Shown piece after piece: positions 16,155 to 23,887 of a stretch of DNA of 33,612 nucleotides. Under the pieces are notes generated by a model, which did not search any database, was not told where the DNA came from, and saw only the letters and a list, made by a program, of their open reading frames with translations. Made by a program: the position numbers and the translations under genes. Position 1 is the stretch's first letter; each line of letters opens with the position of its first letter. The DNA comes from Bordetella parapertussis. GTDB lineage: Bacteria; Pseudomonadota; Gammaproteobacteria; Burkholderiales; JACQAP01. The DNA lies in assembly GCA_945900965.1 (NCBI GenBank), contig CAMDKM010000039.1, positions 1 through 33,612 of the forward strand. The letters are read 5' to 3'.

Positions 16155-17413
16155 AGCGCAGCCCTGGCTTGCAAGGTCGGTGTCAGTTCTTCCCAGGCGC
16201 ACCGCACCCGGCGCGATGCGACCCTCAGAGCCGCAAATCCCACGGCCAGAACGATCAACACGCCGGCCCACATGCCCGAACGAGTCGGATCGAGCAGCAC
16301 ACCGAAATACGAGAAGGCCTTGCCCGAACTGCCGGTCGATTCGACGTGGTAAATCATTTCAATCAGAGCGAAAAATCCCGCGAGCATCACCACGCCCGCG
16401 GCGCCCGCAACCAGATAGGAGGGAAGTAACTTGCGCAGCAATCCGGCACTCCAGGCGGGTTTGTGCAGGGTAATCAGATTGGCAATACCGCCTGGCGAAA
16501 ACATGATGATTGCCAGGAAAAACAGACCGAAGTAGAGTAGCCAGGCTTGGGTGTAATTGGACAGCGCCGATTGCAGCAGTGTCACCAGCATGGCCCCAAC
16601 GATCGGGCCCCAGAAATGGCCGACACCTCCGATGAATGCCATCAGGACCACATTGCCGGACGCCATCACCCCCAGGGTTTCGGCCGTGACGATTTCGTAA
16701 TTGATGGCGGCGAGGCCTCCGCCAATGCCGGCAAAAAATCCCGCCAGCGCCATCATCAGCCAGCGCACCCGCGTTGGGCTGTAACCGACGAACTGGGCGC
16801 GCTCGGGGTTATCGCGCACGGCGTTGGCCATGCGCCCCAGCGGTGTCTGGGTCAAAGCGTACATGGCCATCGCACACACCAGACACCAGCCTGCAATAAG
16901 GTAATAGACCTGGATTTGCGGACCGTAACTGATGCCGAGCACCGCTTTACCCACTGTCCGTGTGGTGCTGATGCCGCCTTCGCCACCGAAAAATGCGGTG
17001 AACATGAGCGCGCTGGCCGCCACCATTTCTGCTATGCCCAGCGAGATCATCGCGAACGGCGTGCCGGCCCGACGCGTGGTCACAAAGCCGAACAATAACC
17101 CGAACACCAGTCCGGCCAGACCTCCGATAAGCGGCACCAGGGTAACGGGAAACCAGAATTTTCCGGCGCCCATCATATTCAGCGCATGGGCACAGAAGAA
17201 TGCGCCGAGCCCGAAATACACCGCGTGTCCGAAGGACAGCAACCCGGTCTGCCCGAGCAACATGTTGTAGGAGAGCGCGAAAATAATCGCAATGCCCATT
17301 TGCGACAACATTGAAAGCGCGAAGCTTTGGCGAAACGCAAAAGGCAGAATGATTATCAGCACCGCAATACCGCCCCAAAGCAGCAGCCTGTTGCGTGTCA
17401 GGTTTGGATTCAT
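16151..17413 (-). CDS. livM: Branched-chain-type ABC transporter permease LivM, with C-terminal extension
   Basis: A 420-residue membrane permease. The LivM hallmark GQTGLLSFGHA (54-64) follows the first transmembrane segments, and SPTRVRWLMMALAGFFAGI is the cytoplasmic coupling region contacting the ATPases. The usual family core ends near MFSPGGIANL (about 310-319). Another roughly 100 residues follow with two further hydrophobic segments (about 332-355 and 384-402) and a charged tail, more than most LivM proteins carry. It pairs with LivH to form the pore. It starts 25 nt after livH and overlaps livG. The role of the extension is unknown. Confidence 0.9.
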   Translation of the reverse strand: MNPNLTRNRLLLWGGIAVLIIILPFAFRQSFALSMLSQMGIAIIFALSYNMLLGQTGLLSFGHAVYFGLGAFFCAHALNMMGAGKFWFPVTLVPLIGGLAGLVFGLLFGFVTTRRAGTPFAMISLGIAEMVAASALMFTAFFGGEGGISTTRTVGKAVLGISYGPQIQVYYLIAGWCLVCAMAMYALTQTPLGRMANAVRDNPERAQFVGYSPTRVRWLMMALAGFFAGIGGGLAAINYEIVTAETLGVMASGNVVLMAFIGGVGHFWGPIVGAMLVTLLQSALSNYTQAWLLYFGLFFLAIIMFSPGGIANLITLHKPAWSAGLLRKLLPSYLVAGAAGVVMLAGFFALIEMIYHVESTGSSGKAFSYFGVLLDPTRSGMWAGVLIVLAVGFAALRVASRRVRCAWEELTPTLQARAAL

Positions 17414-17438
17414 GGCTATTCGCTCGGCCGGAATGGGC

Positions 17439-18386
17439 TCATGTTTCGCGCGTACCCATCAGACCTCTTGGCCGAACGATCAGGATCAGCACCATCAGCA
17501 AGTAGGGCAATACCGGCGCCGTCTGAGATACCGTAATGGTCCACAGGCCGCGCCACACAGAATCCGGCGCGACACTGATACCGATTTTGGCCAACACGTC
17601 GAGCATGGAGAAATCCAGCGCGACCGAAAAGGTCTGCAAGGCGCCGATGATCAGCGAGGCGATAAACGCCCCGGCAAGCGATCCCATCCCGCCGAACACC
17701 ACCACCACGAATACGATGCTGCCCACCGCGATTGCCATTCCGGGCTCGGTGATAAAAGCATTGCCGCCGATGACGCCCGACAGCCCCGCCAGTGCCGCCC
17801 CCCCGGCGAACACCAGCATGAATACTCTCGGCACATTGTGGCCAAGCGCCTCCACCATGTCGGGGTGGGTAAGGGACGCCTGAATCACCAGTCCGATTCG
17901 GGTTCGCGTCAACACCAGGTACAGCGACACCAGCATGCCCACCGACACCAGCATCATGAAGCCCCGATAAGCAGGATATTGGGTTGTGAACAAGGTGAAG
18001 AGGGTGAAGTCAAGTTCGGCCGGAATCCGGTAATCCACCGGTGCGCGTCCCCAGAGCAGATGCACGATTTCCTCGATGACGTAAGCGAGCCCGAAGGTAA
18101 ATAACAGCTCCGCCACATGCCCAAACTTGTGTACCGTGCGCAACCCGAAGCGTTCGGTCAACGCGCCCAGCCCGCCGACGATCAGGGGCGCAATAAACAG
18201 CGCCGGCCAGAACCCGATGTACAGCCCGGTCTGATAGGCAAAATACGCCCCGAGCATATAGAAGCTCGCATGGGCGAAATTGAGCACGCCCATCATGCTG
18301 AAAATAAGGGTCAGCCCGGACGACAACATGAACAACAGCAGCCCATAGGACAAGCTGTTCAACAAGGTGACCAGGAAAAATTCCAT
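17439..18386 (-). CDS. livH: Branched-chain-type ABC transporter permease LivH
   Basis: A 315-residue permease with about eight transmembrane segments. The N-terminal region SMMGVLNFAHASFYMLGAY (30-48) is the LivH hallmark, GLVIQASLTHPDMVEALGHN is the cytoplasmic coupling loop, and VFGGMGSLAGAFIASLIIG follows near the C-terminal half. It is the first gene of the livHMGF unit. Unlike classical liv operons, no periplasmic binding-protein gene is found beside it: the upstream 425 nt hold none and the next gene is divergent. A specificity subunit must therefore be encoded elsewhere. ATG 18386 has no convincing Shine-Dalgarno. Confidence 0.9.
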   Translation of the reverse strand: MEFFLVTLLNSLSYGLLLFMLSSGLTLIFSMMGVLNFAHASFYMLGAYFAYQTGLYIGFWPALFIAPLIVGGLGALTERFGLRTVHKFGHVAELLFTFGLAYVIEEIVHLLWGRAPVDYRIPAELDFTLFTLFTTQYPAYRGFMMLVSVGMLVSLYLVLTRTRIGLVIQASLTHPDMVEALGHNVPRVFMLVFAGGAALAGLSGVIGGNAFITEPGMAIAVGSIVFVVVVFGGMGSLAGAFIASLIIGALQTFSVALDFSMLDVLAKIGISVAPDSVWRGLWTITVSQTAPVLPYLLMVLILIVRPRGLMGTRET

Positions 18387-18811
18387 AGTGGGCAGGGGCG
18401 AGGCGCTAGGCGCCAGGGAACGCGGGCTCGCACTGGTCCTCGCGGCGCGCGCGCGGTACCTCTAATGCCATGGTCCGCATTACCGCTGACGCGCTCTGGC
18501 GCGGCGAAATTTCTGACATCCAGTTTCCTCCCCCACAGCGGCTCACCGGCGAGCAATCGCCATTGGCAAACCTTTATTCTTGATTCCGAATCGGCGCCCG
18601 TTGTCGGACTTCTTGTACCGCCCCGGAATTTGCCAGCTCAACCCTGCCTTAAGCAAGCACTTGTCGGCAACGCAGCATTCCGGAACTTGGGCGGATTCTA
18701 GTCGCAATGCCGCGCCCCTGTAAACCAAGAACGGCTGGCGGCCGCGTTGCCACAAAGCATTTCCGCGCCAACTGCTAGAATCGCCCCCATTAACCGAAAA
18801 TGGAGTTTGCA
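18387..18811. other. Divergent intergenic region between livH and the acyl-CoA ligase
   Basis: This is 425 nt without a credible gene. Next to livH is a degenerate fragment of the G-rich array module (GGGCAGGGGCGAGG at 18389-18402, here called A3), followed by the palindrome GGCGCTAGGCGCC and an alternating GC run CGGCGCGCGCGCGG (about 18443-18457) that could adopt left-handed DNA. The right end holds the ligase promoter candidate. An 89-codon minus-strand frame here has no recognisable family and was not called. No promoter for livH could be fixed. Confidence 0.5.
18773..18781 (+). promoter_or_regulatory. Putative extended -10 promoter TGCTAGAAT for the acyl-CoA ligase gene
   Basis: TGCTAGAAT fits an extended -10 element (TGn plus TAGAAT). 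Transcription would begin near 18788, giving a short leader with AATGGAG before ATG 18812. No clear -35 is present, as is normal for extended -10 promoters. Confidence 0.4.
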
Positions 18812-20437
18812 ATGCTTGGCCTGATGATGAATACGCCGCTGCTGATCTCGTCCCTGATCCGGCATGCGGATCGTTTTCATGGCGCGACCGAAATCGTCTC
18901 GCGCACGGTGGAAGGCCCTATTCACCGCTACACCTATCGCGAGGCCCATCTGCGCGCGCGCAAGATCGCCCAGGCGCTCACACGGCTGGGCATCAAACAA
19001 GGCGACCGCGTCGGGACGCTGGCGTGGAACGGTTTCCGCCATTTCGAAATTTTTTATGGCGTGTCCTGCATGGGCGCGGTGCTGCACACCGTCAATCCAC
19101 GGCTGTTTCCCGAGCAGATTGTCTACATTATCAACCATGCCGAAGACAAGTATGTTCTGTTCGACCTCAATTTTGCCCCGCTGATCGAAAAAATCGCGCC
19201 CCTGTGCAAGGGCGTCAAGGGCTGGGTGGCGATGTCGGCGCGTGCCACCCTGCCGCAGGCAAACATCCCCAATCTATTGTGCTATGAAGAGTTGGTGAGC
19301 GCCGAAGCCGGGGATTTCGAATGGCCACAGCTCGATGAAAACACCGCCTCGTCCCTGTGTTATACCTCGGGCACCACGGGTAATCCGAAAGGTGTGTTGT
19401 TTTCGCACCGCTCGACGGTAATTCATGCTTACGCGGCGGCACTGCCCGATGCGCTCAACGTTTCCGCTCGCGATGTGGTGCTGCCGGTGGTGCCGATGTT
19501 TCACGCCAATGCCTGGAGCCTGCCTTATGCCTGCGCCATGACCGGTGCCAAAATGGTTTTCCCGGGTTCTCAGCTCGATGGGAAAAGTCTGTACGAATTG
19601 TTCGAATCCGAAAAGGTCACAGTGTCGGCTGGTGTGCCGACCGTATGGTTGGCCTTGCTGCAATTCATGGCGCAAGGCAATCTCAAATTCGGCACCATGA
19701 AGCGCACCGTGATTGGCGGCTCGGCCTGCCCACCCGCCATGATTCGCAGCTTTCAGGAAGATTATGGGGTACAGGTATTACACGCCTGGGGCATGACCGA
19801 AATGAGCCCGCTCGGGACGGTGAACACTTTCCTCGCCAAACATGGCGAGTGGGACAAGGAAAGCAAGCTTGCCTTGCAGAACAAACAAGGGCGCACGATT
19901 TACGGTGTGGACATGAAGATCGTCGATGGCGAAGGCAAGGAGCTGCCCTGGAATGGCAAGGCCTTCGGCGACCTGCTGGTGCGCGGACCCTGGATTACGT
20001 CCGCTTACATGAAAGGCGAAGGCGGCTCCGTGTTACGCGATGGCTGGTTTCCCACCGGGGACGTGGCGACCATCGACGCCGACGGATTCATGCAGATCAC
20101 CGATCGATCCAAAGACGTCATCAAGTCCGGCGGCGAATGGATCAGTTCGATCGACCTGGAAAACGCGGCAGTGGGTCACCCCGCGGTGGCCGAAGCGGCG
20201 GTGATTGGCGTATTTCACCCCAAGTGGGACGAGCGGCCTTTGCTGATCGTGGTAAGAAAAAAAGACGCGTCGCTTGAACGTGAAGCCATGCTGAAATATC
20301 TCGAAGGTAAAGTGGCAAAATGGTGGATGCCGGATGACGTGGTGTTTGTCGATCAATTGCCGCACACCGCAACCGGCAAGCTGCTCAAAACCAAACTTCG
20401 AGACGACTTCAAGAACTACCGGCTACCCACCGCATGA
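18812..20437 (+). CDS. Medium/long-chain acyl-CoA ligase (AlkK-like AMP-binding enzyme)
   Basis: A 541-residue member of the adenylate-forming family. Visible motifs are the phosphate loop [11 protein letters not shown] (184-194), VPMFHANAW (227-235), [12 protein letters not shown] in the acyl site region, the hinge [12 protein letters not shown] followed by [15 protein letters not shown], and the C-terminal catalytic lysine K523 in TATGKLLK. The start [15 protein letters not shown] and the length match AlkK-type medium-chain fatty acid ligases. It would convert a free carboxylic acid, ATP and CoA to acyl-CoA, the entry point for the beta-oxidation genes on the opposite strand. I chose ATG 18812 because GGAG lies six bases upstream; ATG 18800 overlaps that RBS. 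Confidence 0.9.
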   Translation: MLGLMMNTPLLISSLIRHADRFHGATEIVSRTVEGPIHRYTYREAHLRARKIAQALTRLGIKQGDRVGTLAWNGFRHFEIFYGVSCMGAVLHTVNPRLFPEQIVYIINHAEDKYVLFDLNFAPLIEKIAPLCKGVKGWVAMSARATLPQANIPNLLCYEELVSAEAGDFEWPQLDENTASSLCYTSGTTGNPKGVLFSHRSTVIHAYAAALPDALNVSARDVVLPVVPMFHANAWSLPYACAMTGAKMVFPGSQLDGKSLYELFESEKVTVSAGVPTVWLALLQFMAQGNLKFGTMKRTVIGGSACPPAMIRSFQEDYGVQVLHAWGMTEMSPLGTVNTFLAKHGEWDKESKLALQNKQGRTIYGVDMKIVDGEGKELPWNGKAFGDLLVRGPWITSAYMKGEGGSVLRDGWFPTGDVATIDADGFMQITDRSKDVIKSGGEWISSIDLENAAVGHPAVAEAAVIGVFHPKWDERPLLIVVRKKDASLEREAMLKYLEGKVAKWWMPDDVVFVDQLPHTATGKLLKTKLRDDFKNYRLPTA

Positions 20438-20573
20438 GGGCACAAATTTCGCTTTGGACATTACCTATGATGCGGCGCCCCATGCGGCCCGGACCCTGCG
20501 CCTCTCACCATCGAACGCATGCAGACCTTTCCCGAACCCGGCACCATTTAACAGCAGGAAGGAGTAGCCACCT
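20438..20573. other. Intergenic spacer without recognised content
   Basis: 136 nt between the ligase and the cysteine-cluster gene. It ends with a strong ribosome-binding site AGGAAGGAG (20556-20564) for the gene at 20574. It is the only gap longer than about 100 nt in the window with neither repeat type. Confidence 0.5.
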
Positions 20574-21113
20574 ATGAATCGATCCCTGGCTCAGACGGTA
20601 TCGTGGAGACTATCGGGATGGCGCCGTCGCCAGGTTCCACGACGCGTCGGCCAGAGCGCGGAATTACTGATCCTCGCCGGCGGCTTTCTGATTCTGCCGA
20701 TGTTGCCTTTTTTGGCCGCGTTGATCGCGCGCGACAGGCGTTTTGTGCTTCAGTATTTCAAATCGGTGTCGCGCATTTATTTGCACATCCGGGCTTTGCA
20801 CCGCAGTCATGCCATCGAGCGCTTTGTGGTAAACGGCCGCCACGCCCGTACGGGACCCAAGCCGGTGGGAACCTGCACCCATTGCGGAAATTGTTGTCTC
20901 GACAGACGCTGCGTTTTTTTGCAATTCGATGCCGGCGGCCAGTCTTCCTGCCAGATCTACGGGGGTTCCGTATGGAAGGCGCTGGCCTGCGCGGACTATC
21001 CCAAGAGCCAAGTCGATATCGAGCTCTACCAATGTCCAAGCTTCAAGCCAGCGTTTTCTGCTCGACGTACGATACCGATTGTCGCGGTTCGAGTGCCGCC
21101 GAAAGTAGTATAG
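20574..21113 (+). CDS. Membrane-anchored cysteine-cluster protein (YkgJ-like)
   Basis: A 179-residue protein with a basic N-terminus, one hydrophobic segment (about 30-52, ILAGGFLILPMLPFLAAL) and a cysteine-rich region CTHCGNCCLDRRC (101-113), followed by C126, C139 and C154. The CxxCxxCC core and the later single cysteines resemble the YkgJ/UPF0153 cysteine-cluster family, proposed to bind zinc or an iron-sulphur cluster. The spacing CADYP resembles that family too; the N-terminal anchor is not a usual part. It has the best RBS in the window (AGGAAGGAG). Its stop codon touches array A4. Function is unknown, and proximity to the ligase may be coincidental. Confidence 0.65.
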   Translation: MNRSLAQTVSWRLSGWRRRQVPRRVGQSAELLILAGGFLILPMLPFLAALIARDRRFVLQYFKSVSRIYLHIRALHRSHAIERFVVNGRHARTGPKPVGTCTHCGNCCLDRRCVFLQFDAGGQSSCQIYGGSVWKALACADYPKSQVDIELYQCPSFKPAFSARRTIPIVAVRVPPKVV

Positions 21114-21220
21114 GGACGAGGAACGAGGGGCGGGACGGCAGGATTGGGGATTGGGGATTGAGGGTCTACACCCTTCACTCATTCACTCATTCACGCCTTC
21201 ACTCAATCACCCTCAATAAC
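21113..21220. repeat. Composite short-unit array A4
   Basis: This array fills the 99-nt gap between two convergent genes. It starts at the stop of the cysteine-cluster gene (GGGACGAGGAACGAGGGGC), continues with GGATTGG and GGATTGA heptamers, the junction GGGTCTACACCC, then TTCACTCA octamers and CCTTCACTCAATCACCCTC. It reaches the stop of the GhrA-like gene at 21213-21215. Confidence 0.85.
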
Positions 21221-22142
21221 CGCGACCGCGATCTACCAGGCCGTGCGGCATTTCGCCGCGTTGCAGCCGTCCAATATTGTCAATGATCTGTGTCCGCGCC
21301 AGCAGTACGTTGGTCTGCGCGGCCACATGGGGTGTGACGATAATTTTCGGGTGTCGCCAGAAGGGATGTGAGTCCGGCAGCGGTTCGTCGCGAAACACAT
21401 CCAGCATGGCACCGGACAATCGGCCCGAATCCAAAGCGGCCAGCAAGTCGTCCTCGACCACATGGCCGCCGCGCGCGATATTGACCAGACAGGCGCCGCG
21501 TCGCATCTGCGAAAAAACACCGGCATCGAAACAATTCGCGGTTCGGACAGTAAGCGGCAATACGTTAACGAGCACTTGCGAGCGTGCCAGAACTTCCTGC
21601 AAACCGCGCTTCCCCGAAAACACTTCCACGCCTTCGATCGGCGCGCCGCGCGCGCTCCAGCCAAAGACCGGAAAACCCATCTGCGCCATGCGCTTTGCGA
21701 CTGCGGCGCCAATCGCGCCCAGGCCCAGCACACCCACCGGCCAGTCGCGCGCAATGGGTTCGGACAGAGGGCGCCACACACAAGCCTTTTGCATTGCTGC
21801 GTATTCGCCCATGCGCCGCTGAAAATGCAATACCGCGTAGAGGGCGTATTCGGACATCTGTTGCGCGAAGCCGGCATCCATCAATCTGACAATGGGTAGA
21901 TCTGGCGGTAACGACGGGTCGGACAGCAGGCGATCCACCCCGGCGCCCAGCCAAAGCACTGCACGCAGCCTGGGCATCCTTTGCCATAGTCCCGATGGCG
22001 GATTCCAAGCCAGAAGGTAACGTACTTCATCCAGCCTGGCGATTTCCGAATAGACCTGAAATTCAAGCCCGGGAAACGCCTCGGAAAGTGCCTCGCGCCA
22101 AGGCTCCGGCGCTTCGGCTGCGCTACAAAAAAGGATGCTCAT
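21213..22142 (-). CDS. D-2-hydroxyacid dehydrogenase (GhrA-like glyoxylate/hydroxypyruvate reductase)
   Basis: A 309-residue NAD(P)-dependent dehydrogenase. The nucleotide loop GLGAIG is at 140-145 and GWSARG at 161-166. The catalytic arginine is R224 in NIARGGHVVE, the glutamate E253 in RDEPLP and the histidine H272 in TPHVAA. The N-terminal half is the divergent catalytic domain seen in the GhrA branch, including WLGAGVD (64-70). It should reduce glyoxylate, hydroxypyruvate or a similar 2-keto acid in the cytoplasm. It lies apart from the housekeeping block, between array A4 at its stop and element E8 upstream of its start. The exact substrate is inferred from family only. Confidence 0.88.
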   Translation of the reverse strand: MSILFCSAAEAPEPWREALSEAFPGLEFQVYSEIARLDEVRYLLAWNPPSGLWQRMPRLRAVLWLGAGVDRLLSDPSLPPDLPIVRLMDAGFAQQMSEYALYAVLHFQRRMGEYAAMQKACVWRPLSEPIARDWPVGVLGLGAIGAAVAKRMAQMGFPVFGWSARGAPIEGVEVFSGKRGLQEVLARSQVLVNVLPLTVRTANCFDAGVFSQMRRGACLVNIARGGHVVEDDLLAALDSGRLSGAMLDVFRDEPLPDSHPFWRHPKIIVTPHVAAQTNVLLARTQIIDNIGRLQRGEMPHGLVDRGRGY

Positions 22143-22213
22143 CGATTTTATCGCGCACTGCGACAGGCGCGGATTTCAACCCGAATTTTGCAATAGAGAA
22201 CGAAAAAACGCGC

Positions 22214-22359
22214 TTAACACGAAGGTTCACGAAAGAAGTCTGTATCAGGAAAACGCGAACAGGATTCACTTGTACTTGGTTTCCTTCGTGTCCTTCGTGA
22301 AAACCTAAAAGGGTACTCCACGCTTACGCGAGGGTATTCGTGTACTCTTCGTGTTGAAG
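22214..22359. repeat. Inverted-arm element E8 (CACGAAGNN units) with 33-nt insert
   Basis: The left arm TTAACACGAAGGTTCACGAA pairs with the right arm ending ACTCTTCGTGTTGAA at 22359; further CACGAAGG units lie at about 22280-22300. The 33-nt insert (22304-22336) is nearly identical to those of E4 and E5 although this element's arms have a different unit. It is 24 nt from the outer-membrane gene stop. Confidence 0.85.
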
Positions 22360-22365
22360 AGTTTT

Positions 22366-22381
22366 GCGTTGGCGGCAACGC
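22366..22381. repeat. Perfect 6-bp stem-loop just after the outer-membrane gene
   Basis: GCGTTG and CAACGC flank a four-base loop, two bases beyond the stop at 22383-22385. On the gene's strand it is followed by A-rich rather than T-rich sequence, so it does not look like a classical intrinsic terminator. It could still protect the 3' end of the transcript. Confidence 0.4.
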
Positions 22382-22382
22382 A

Positions 22383-22937
22383 TCAGAACCGGATGGACAG
22401 CCCCCCCGAGAACAGCACGACATCGGGGCGCTTGCCATCGGTGGTCTCGATCTCGAGCGCATCGATATCGCCGCGCAATACGAGCTTCTTCGTCACCTCG
22501 AATCCCACTCCGGCACCCAAGGTCGGCCGAATGGAAGTCTGGCTGCCGCTTGCGCTGACGGATTCGGATCCGGTGCCTCGCATATTGGCAACACCGGCAC
22601 GCGCAAACAACAGCCAGGGCGTGTCTTTTCCAAGTCGCAGATTCAATACGCCGGACAACCCGTAGCCGATCCCTTCGATTTGCGAAACGCCACCACCGTA
22701 AGTTTTGCCCATATCCATGAAGAAAACTTCCGCACCCCACCTGTCAGTGAAGTCGTAACCCATATAGGCCTTGAAACCGGGATCGCGGGAATCGCTGACC
22801 GCGGTGTTCTCCCACTGGACATTCCAATGCGAAAAACCCGCACCGATGCCGACATGCATCGATTGCGCGAAGCTCATGCCGGCAAACAGGGTGAATAGAG
22901 CGGAAATGCCCAAAATTTTCCGCAGGCAACTATTCAT
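22383..22937 (-). CDS. Small outer-membrane beta-barrel protein (OmpA-like/OMP_b-brl)
   Basis: A 184-residue exported protein. The N-terminus MNSCLRKILGISALFTLFAG then MSFAQS is a normal signal peptide, cleaved after about residue 24. The mature part shows alternating polar/apolar strands typical of an eight-stranded barrel (HVGIGAGFSHWNV, KAYMGYDFTDRWGAEVFFMDM, PTLGAGVGFEVTKKLVLRGDI) and ends in phenylalanine, the usual outer-membrane assembly signal. I chose ATG 22937 because GGAG lies nine bases upstream, while the earlier ATG 22958 has none. It lies 48 nt after panC, so it may share that transcript. Its function is unknown; such proteins are often porin-like or structural. Confidence 0.75.
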   Translation of the reverse strand: MNSCLRKILGISALFTLFAGMSFAQSMHVGIGAGFSHWNVQWENTAVSDSRDPGFKAYMGYDFTDRWGAEVFFMDMGKTYGGGVSQIEGIGYGLSGVLNLRLGKDTPWLLFARAGVANMRGTGSESVSASGSQTSIRPTLGAGVGFEVTKKLVLRGDIDALEIETTDGKRPDVVLFSGGLSIRF

Positions 22938-22985
22938 CCTCGATATCTCCAATTTCATTGCGACAAGCAGGCTCGTGGTTCCGTA

Positions 22986-23819
22986 TCACGGCGAGGTGAC
23001 TTCCAGATTGTCGATCAATCGAGTCTGACCCAGTTTGGCCGCGCCCAGCACCACCAATTCCTTATCCTGCGCCTCGGGCCTTAGGATGCCGCGCTGCGCA
23101 CGCACCACCACATAGTCAACCTTCCAGTTGTGCCGCGCCAGCAGTGCACCGGCAGCATATTCCATGGCAATAAAATTCCGATCTCCCGTCGCAATGGTGT
23201 CGCGGATCTGCAGTATCGCCTGCCGAAGCCGGATTGCCTCCTTGCGTTCTTCGTTCGAAAGAAAACGATTACGCGATGAGAGCGCCAGCCCGTCCCCGGC
23301 ACGTACCGTCTCGGCCGGAACGATGGTCACCGGCAGCGACAACTGAGCCACGAGATGGCGCACAATGGCCAGTTGCTGGTAATCTTTCTTGCCGAACACG
23401 GCAATTTGCGGCTGCACCATATTGAGCAGTTTCAGGACCACGGTTGCCATGCCGCGAAAATGCCCGGGCCGAAACCGCCCTTCGAGTTTGTTGGCAACCT
23501 TGGGCAGATCCACGTAGTACAACTGCGGCTCGGGATACATTTGCGCTTCGTCCGGCGCAAATACGATCGTGTTGCCGGCCGCCTTGAGCTTTTCGCAGTC
23601 TTCTTCCAGGGTTCTCGGATATTTATCGAAGTCTTCGCCCTGACCAAATTGCAGACGGTTGACGAAAATCGTCGTCACGCTTACCGGTGCCTGGCCGAGG
23701 GCAAGCTTCACCAGACTCAAGTGGCCTTCATGAATGTTTCCCATGGTGGGCACGCAGGCCACTTGCGGCTCGTTTTTCAGCCGCGCCCGCAGTTCTTTGA
23801 CGGTTCTGATAACTTCCAT
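22986..23819 (-). CDS. panC: Pantothenate synthetase PanC
   Basis: A 277-residue enzyme joining pantoate and beta-alanine with ATP, the last step of vitamin B5 synthesis. The nucleotidyl motif PTMGNIHEGH is at 24-33, FGKKD at 142-146 and LSSRN at 180-184. Residues 52-59 read FVNRLQFG where many PanC proteins have FVNPLQFG; I recall the arginine form from betaproteobacteria. It is preceded by panB, the enzyme that makes the pantoate precursor. No Shine-Dalgarno precedes ATG 23819, and the bases upstream belong to a repeat fragment (A5). The 16 extra residues of the longer frame are translated repeat and were excluded. Confidence 0.95.
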   Translation of the reverse strand: MEVIRTVKELRARLKNEPQVACVPTMGNIHEGHLSLVKLALGQAPVSVTTIFVNRLQFGQGEDFDKYPRTLEEDCEKLKAAGNTIVFAPDEAQMYPEPQLYYVDLPKVANKLEGRFRPGHFRGMATVVLKLLNMVQPQIAVFGKKDYQQLAIVRHLVAQLSLPVTIVPAETVRAGDGLALSSRNRFLSNEERKEAIRLRQAILQIRDTIATGDRNFIAMEYAAGALLARHNWKVDYVVVRAQRGILRPEAQDKELVVLGAAKLGQTRLIDNLEVTSP

Positions 23820-23823
23820 TGTG

Positions 23824-23870
23824 TGAAAGCGTGAGGAGTCAGGGGTGAGGAGTGAGGGGAAAGCCAAGAA
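23824..23870. repeat. Fragment of composite array (A5) in the panB-panC gap
   Basis: On the minus strand the sequence ACCCCTGACTCCTCACGC repeats a stretch of array A1 (about 1459-1476) base for base, with CCCTCACTCCTC before it. The heptamer blocks are missing, so it looks like a partial copy or remnant. It fills most of the 68-nt gap. Confidence 0.6.
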
Positions 23871-23887
23871 TTACCGCCTGGTATCTC

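Noticed and set aside
18543-18812. An 89-codon minus-strand frame in the livH/ligase gap
   Set aside because: No recognisable domain or ribosome-binding site, and it overlaps the probable ligase promoter.
3948-22359. E elements as insertion sequences or MITEs of a known transposon
   Set aside because: No transposase gene is present, cores are unrelated and target-site duplications cannot be shown, so they are reported as repeats only.
22366-22381. Intrinsic terminator after the outer-membrane protein gene
   Set aside because: The stem is perfect but is followed by A-rich, not T-rich, sequence on the gene's strand.
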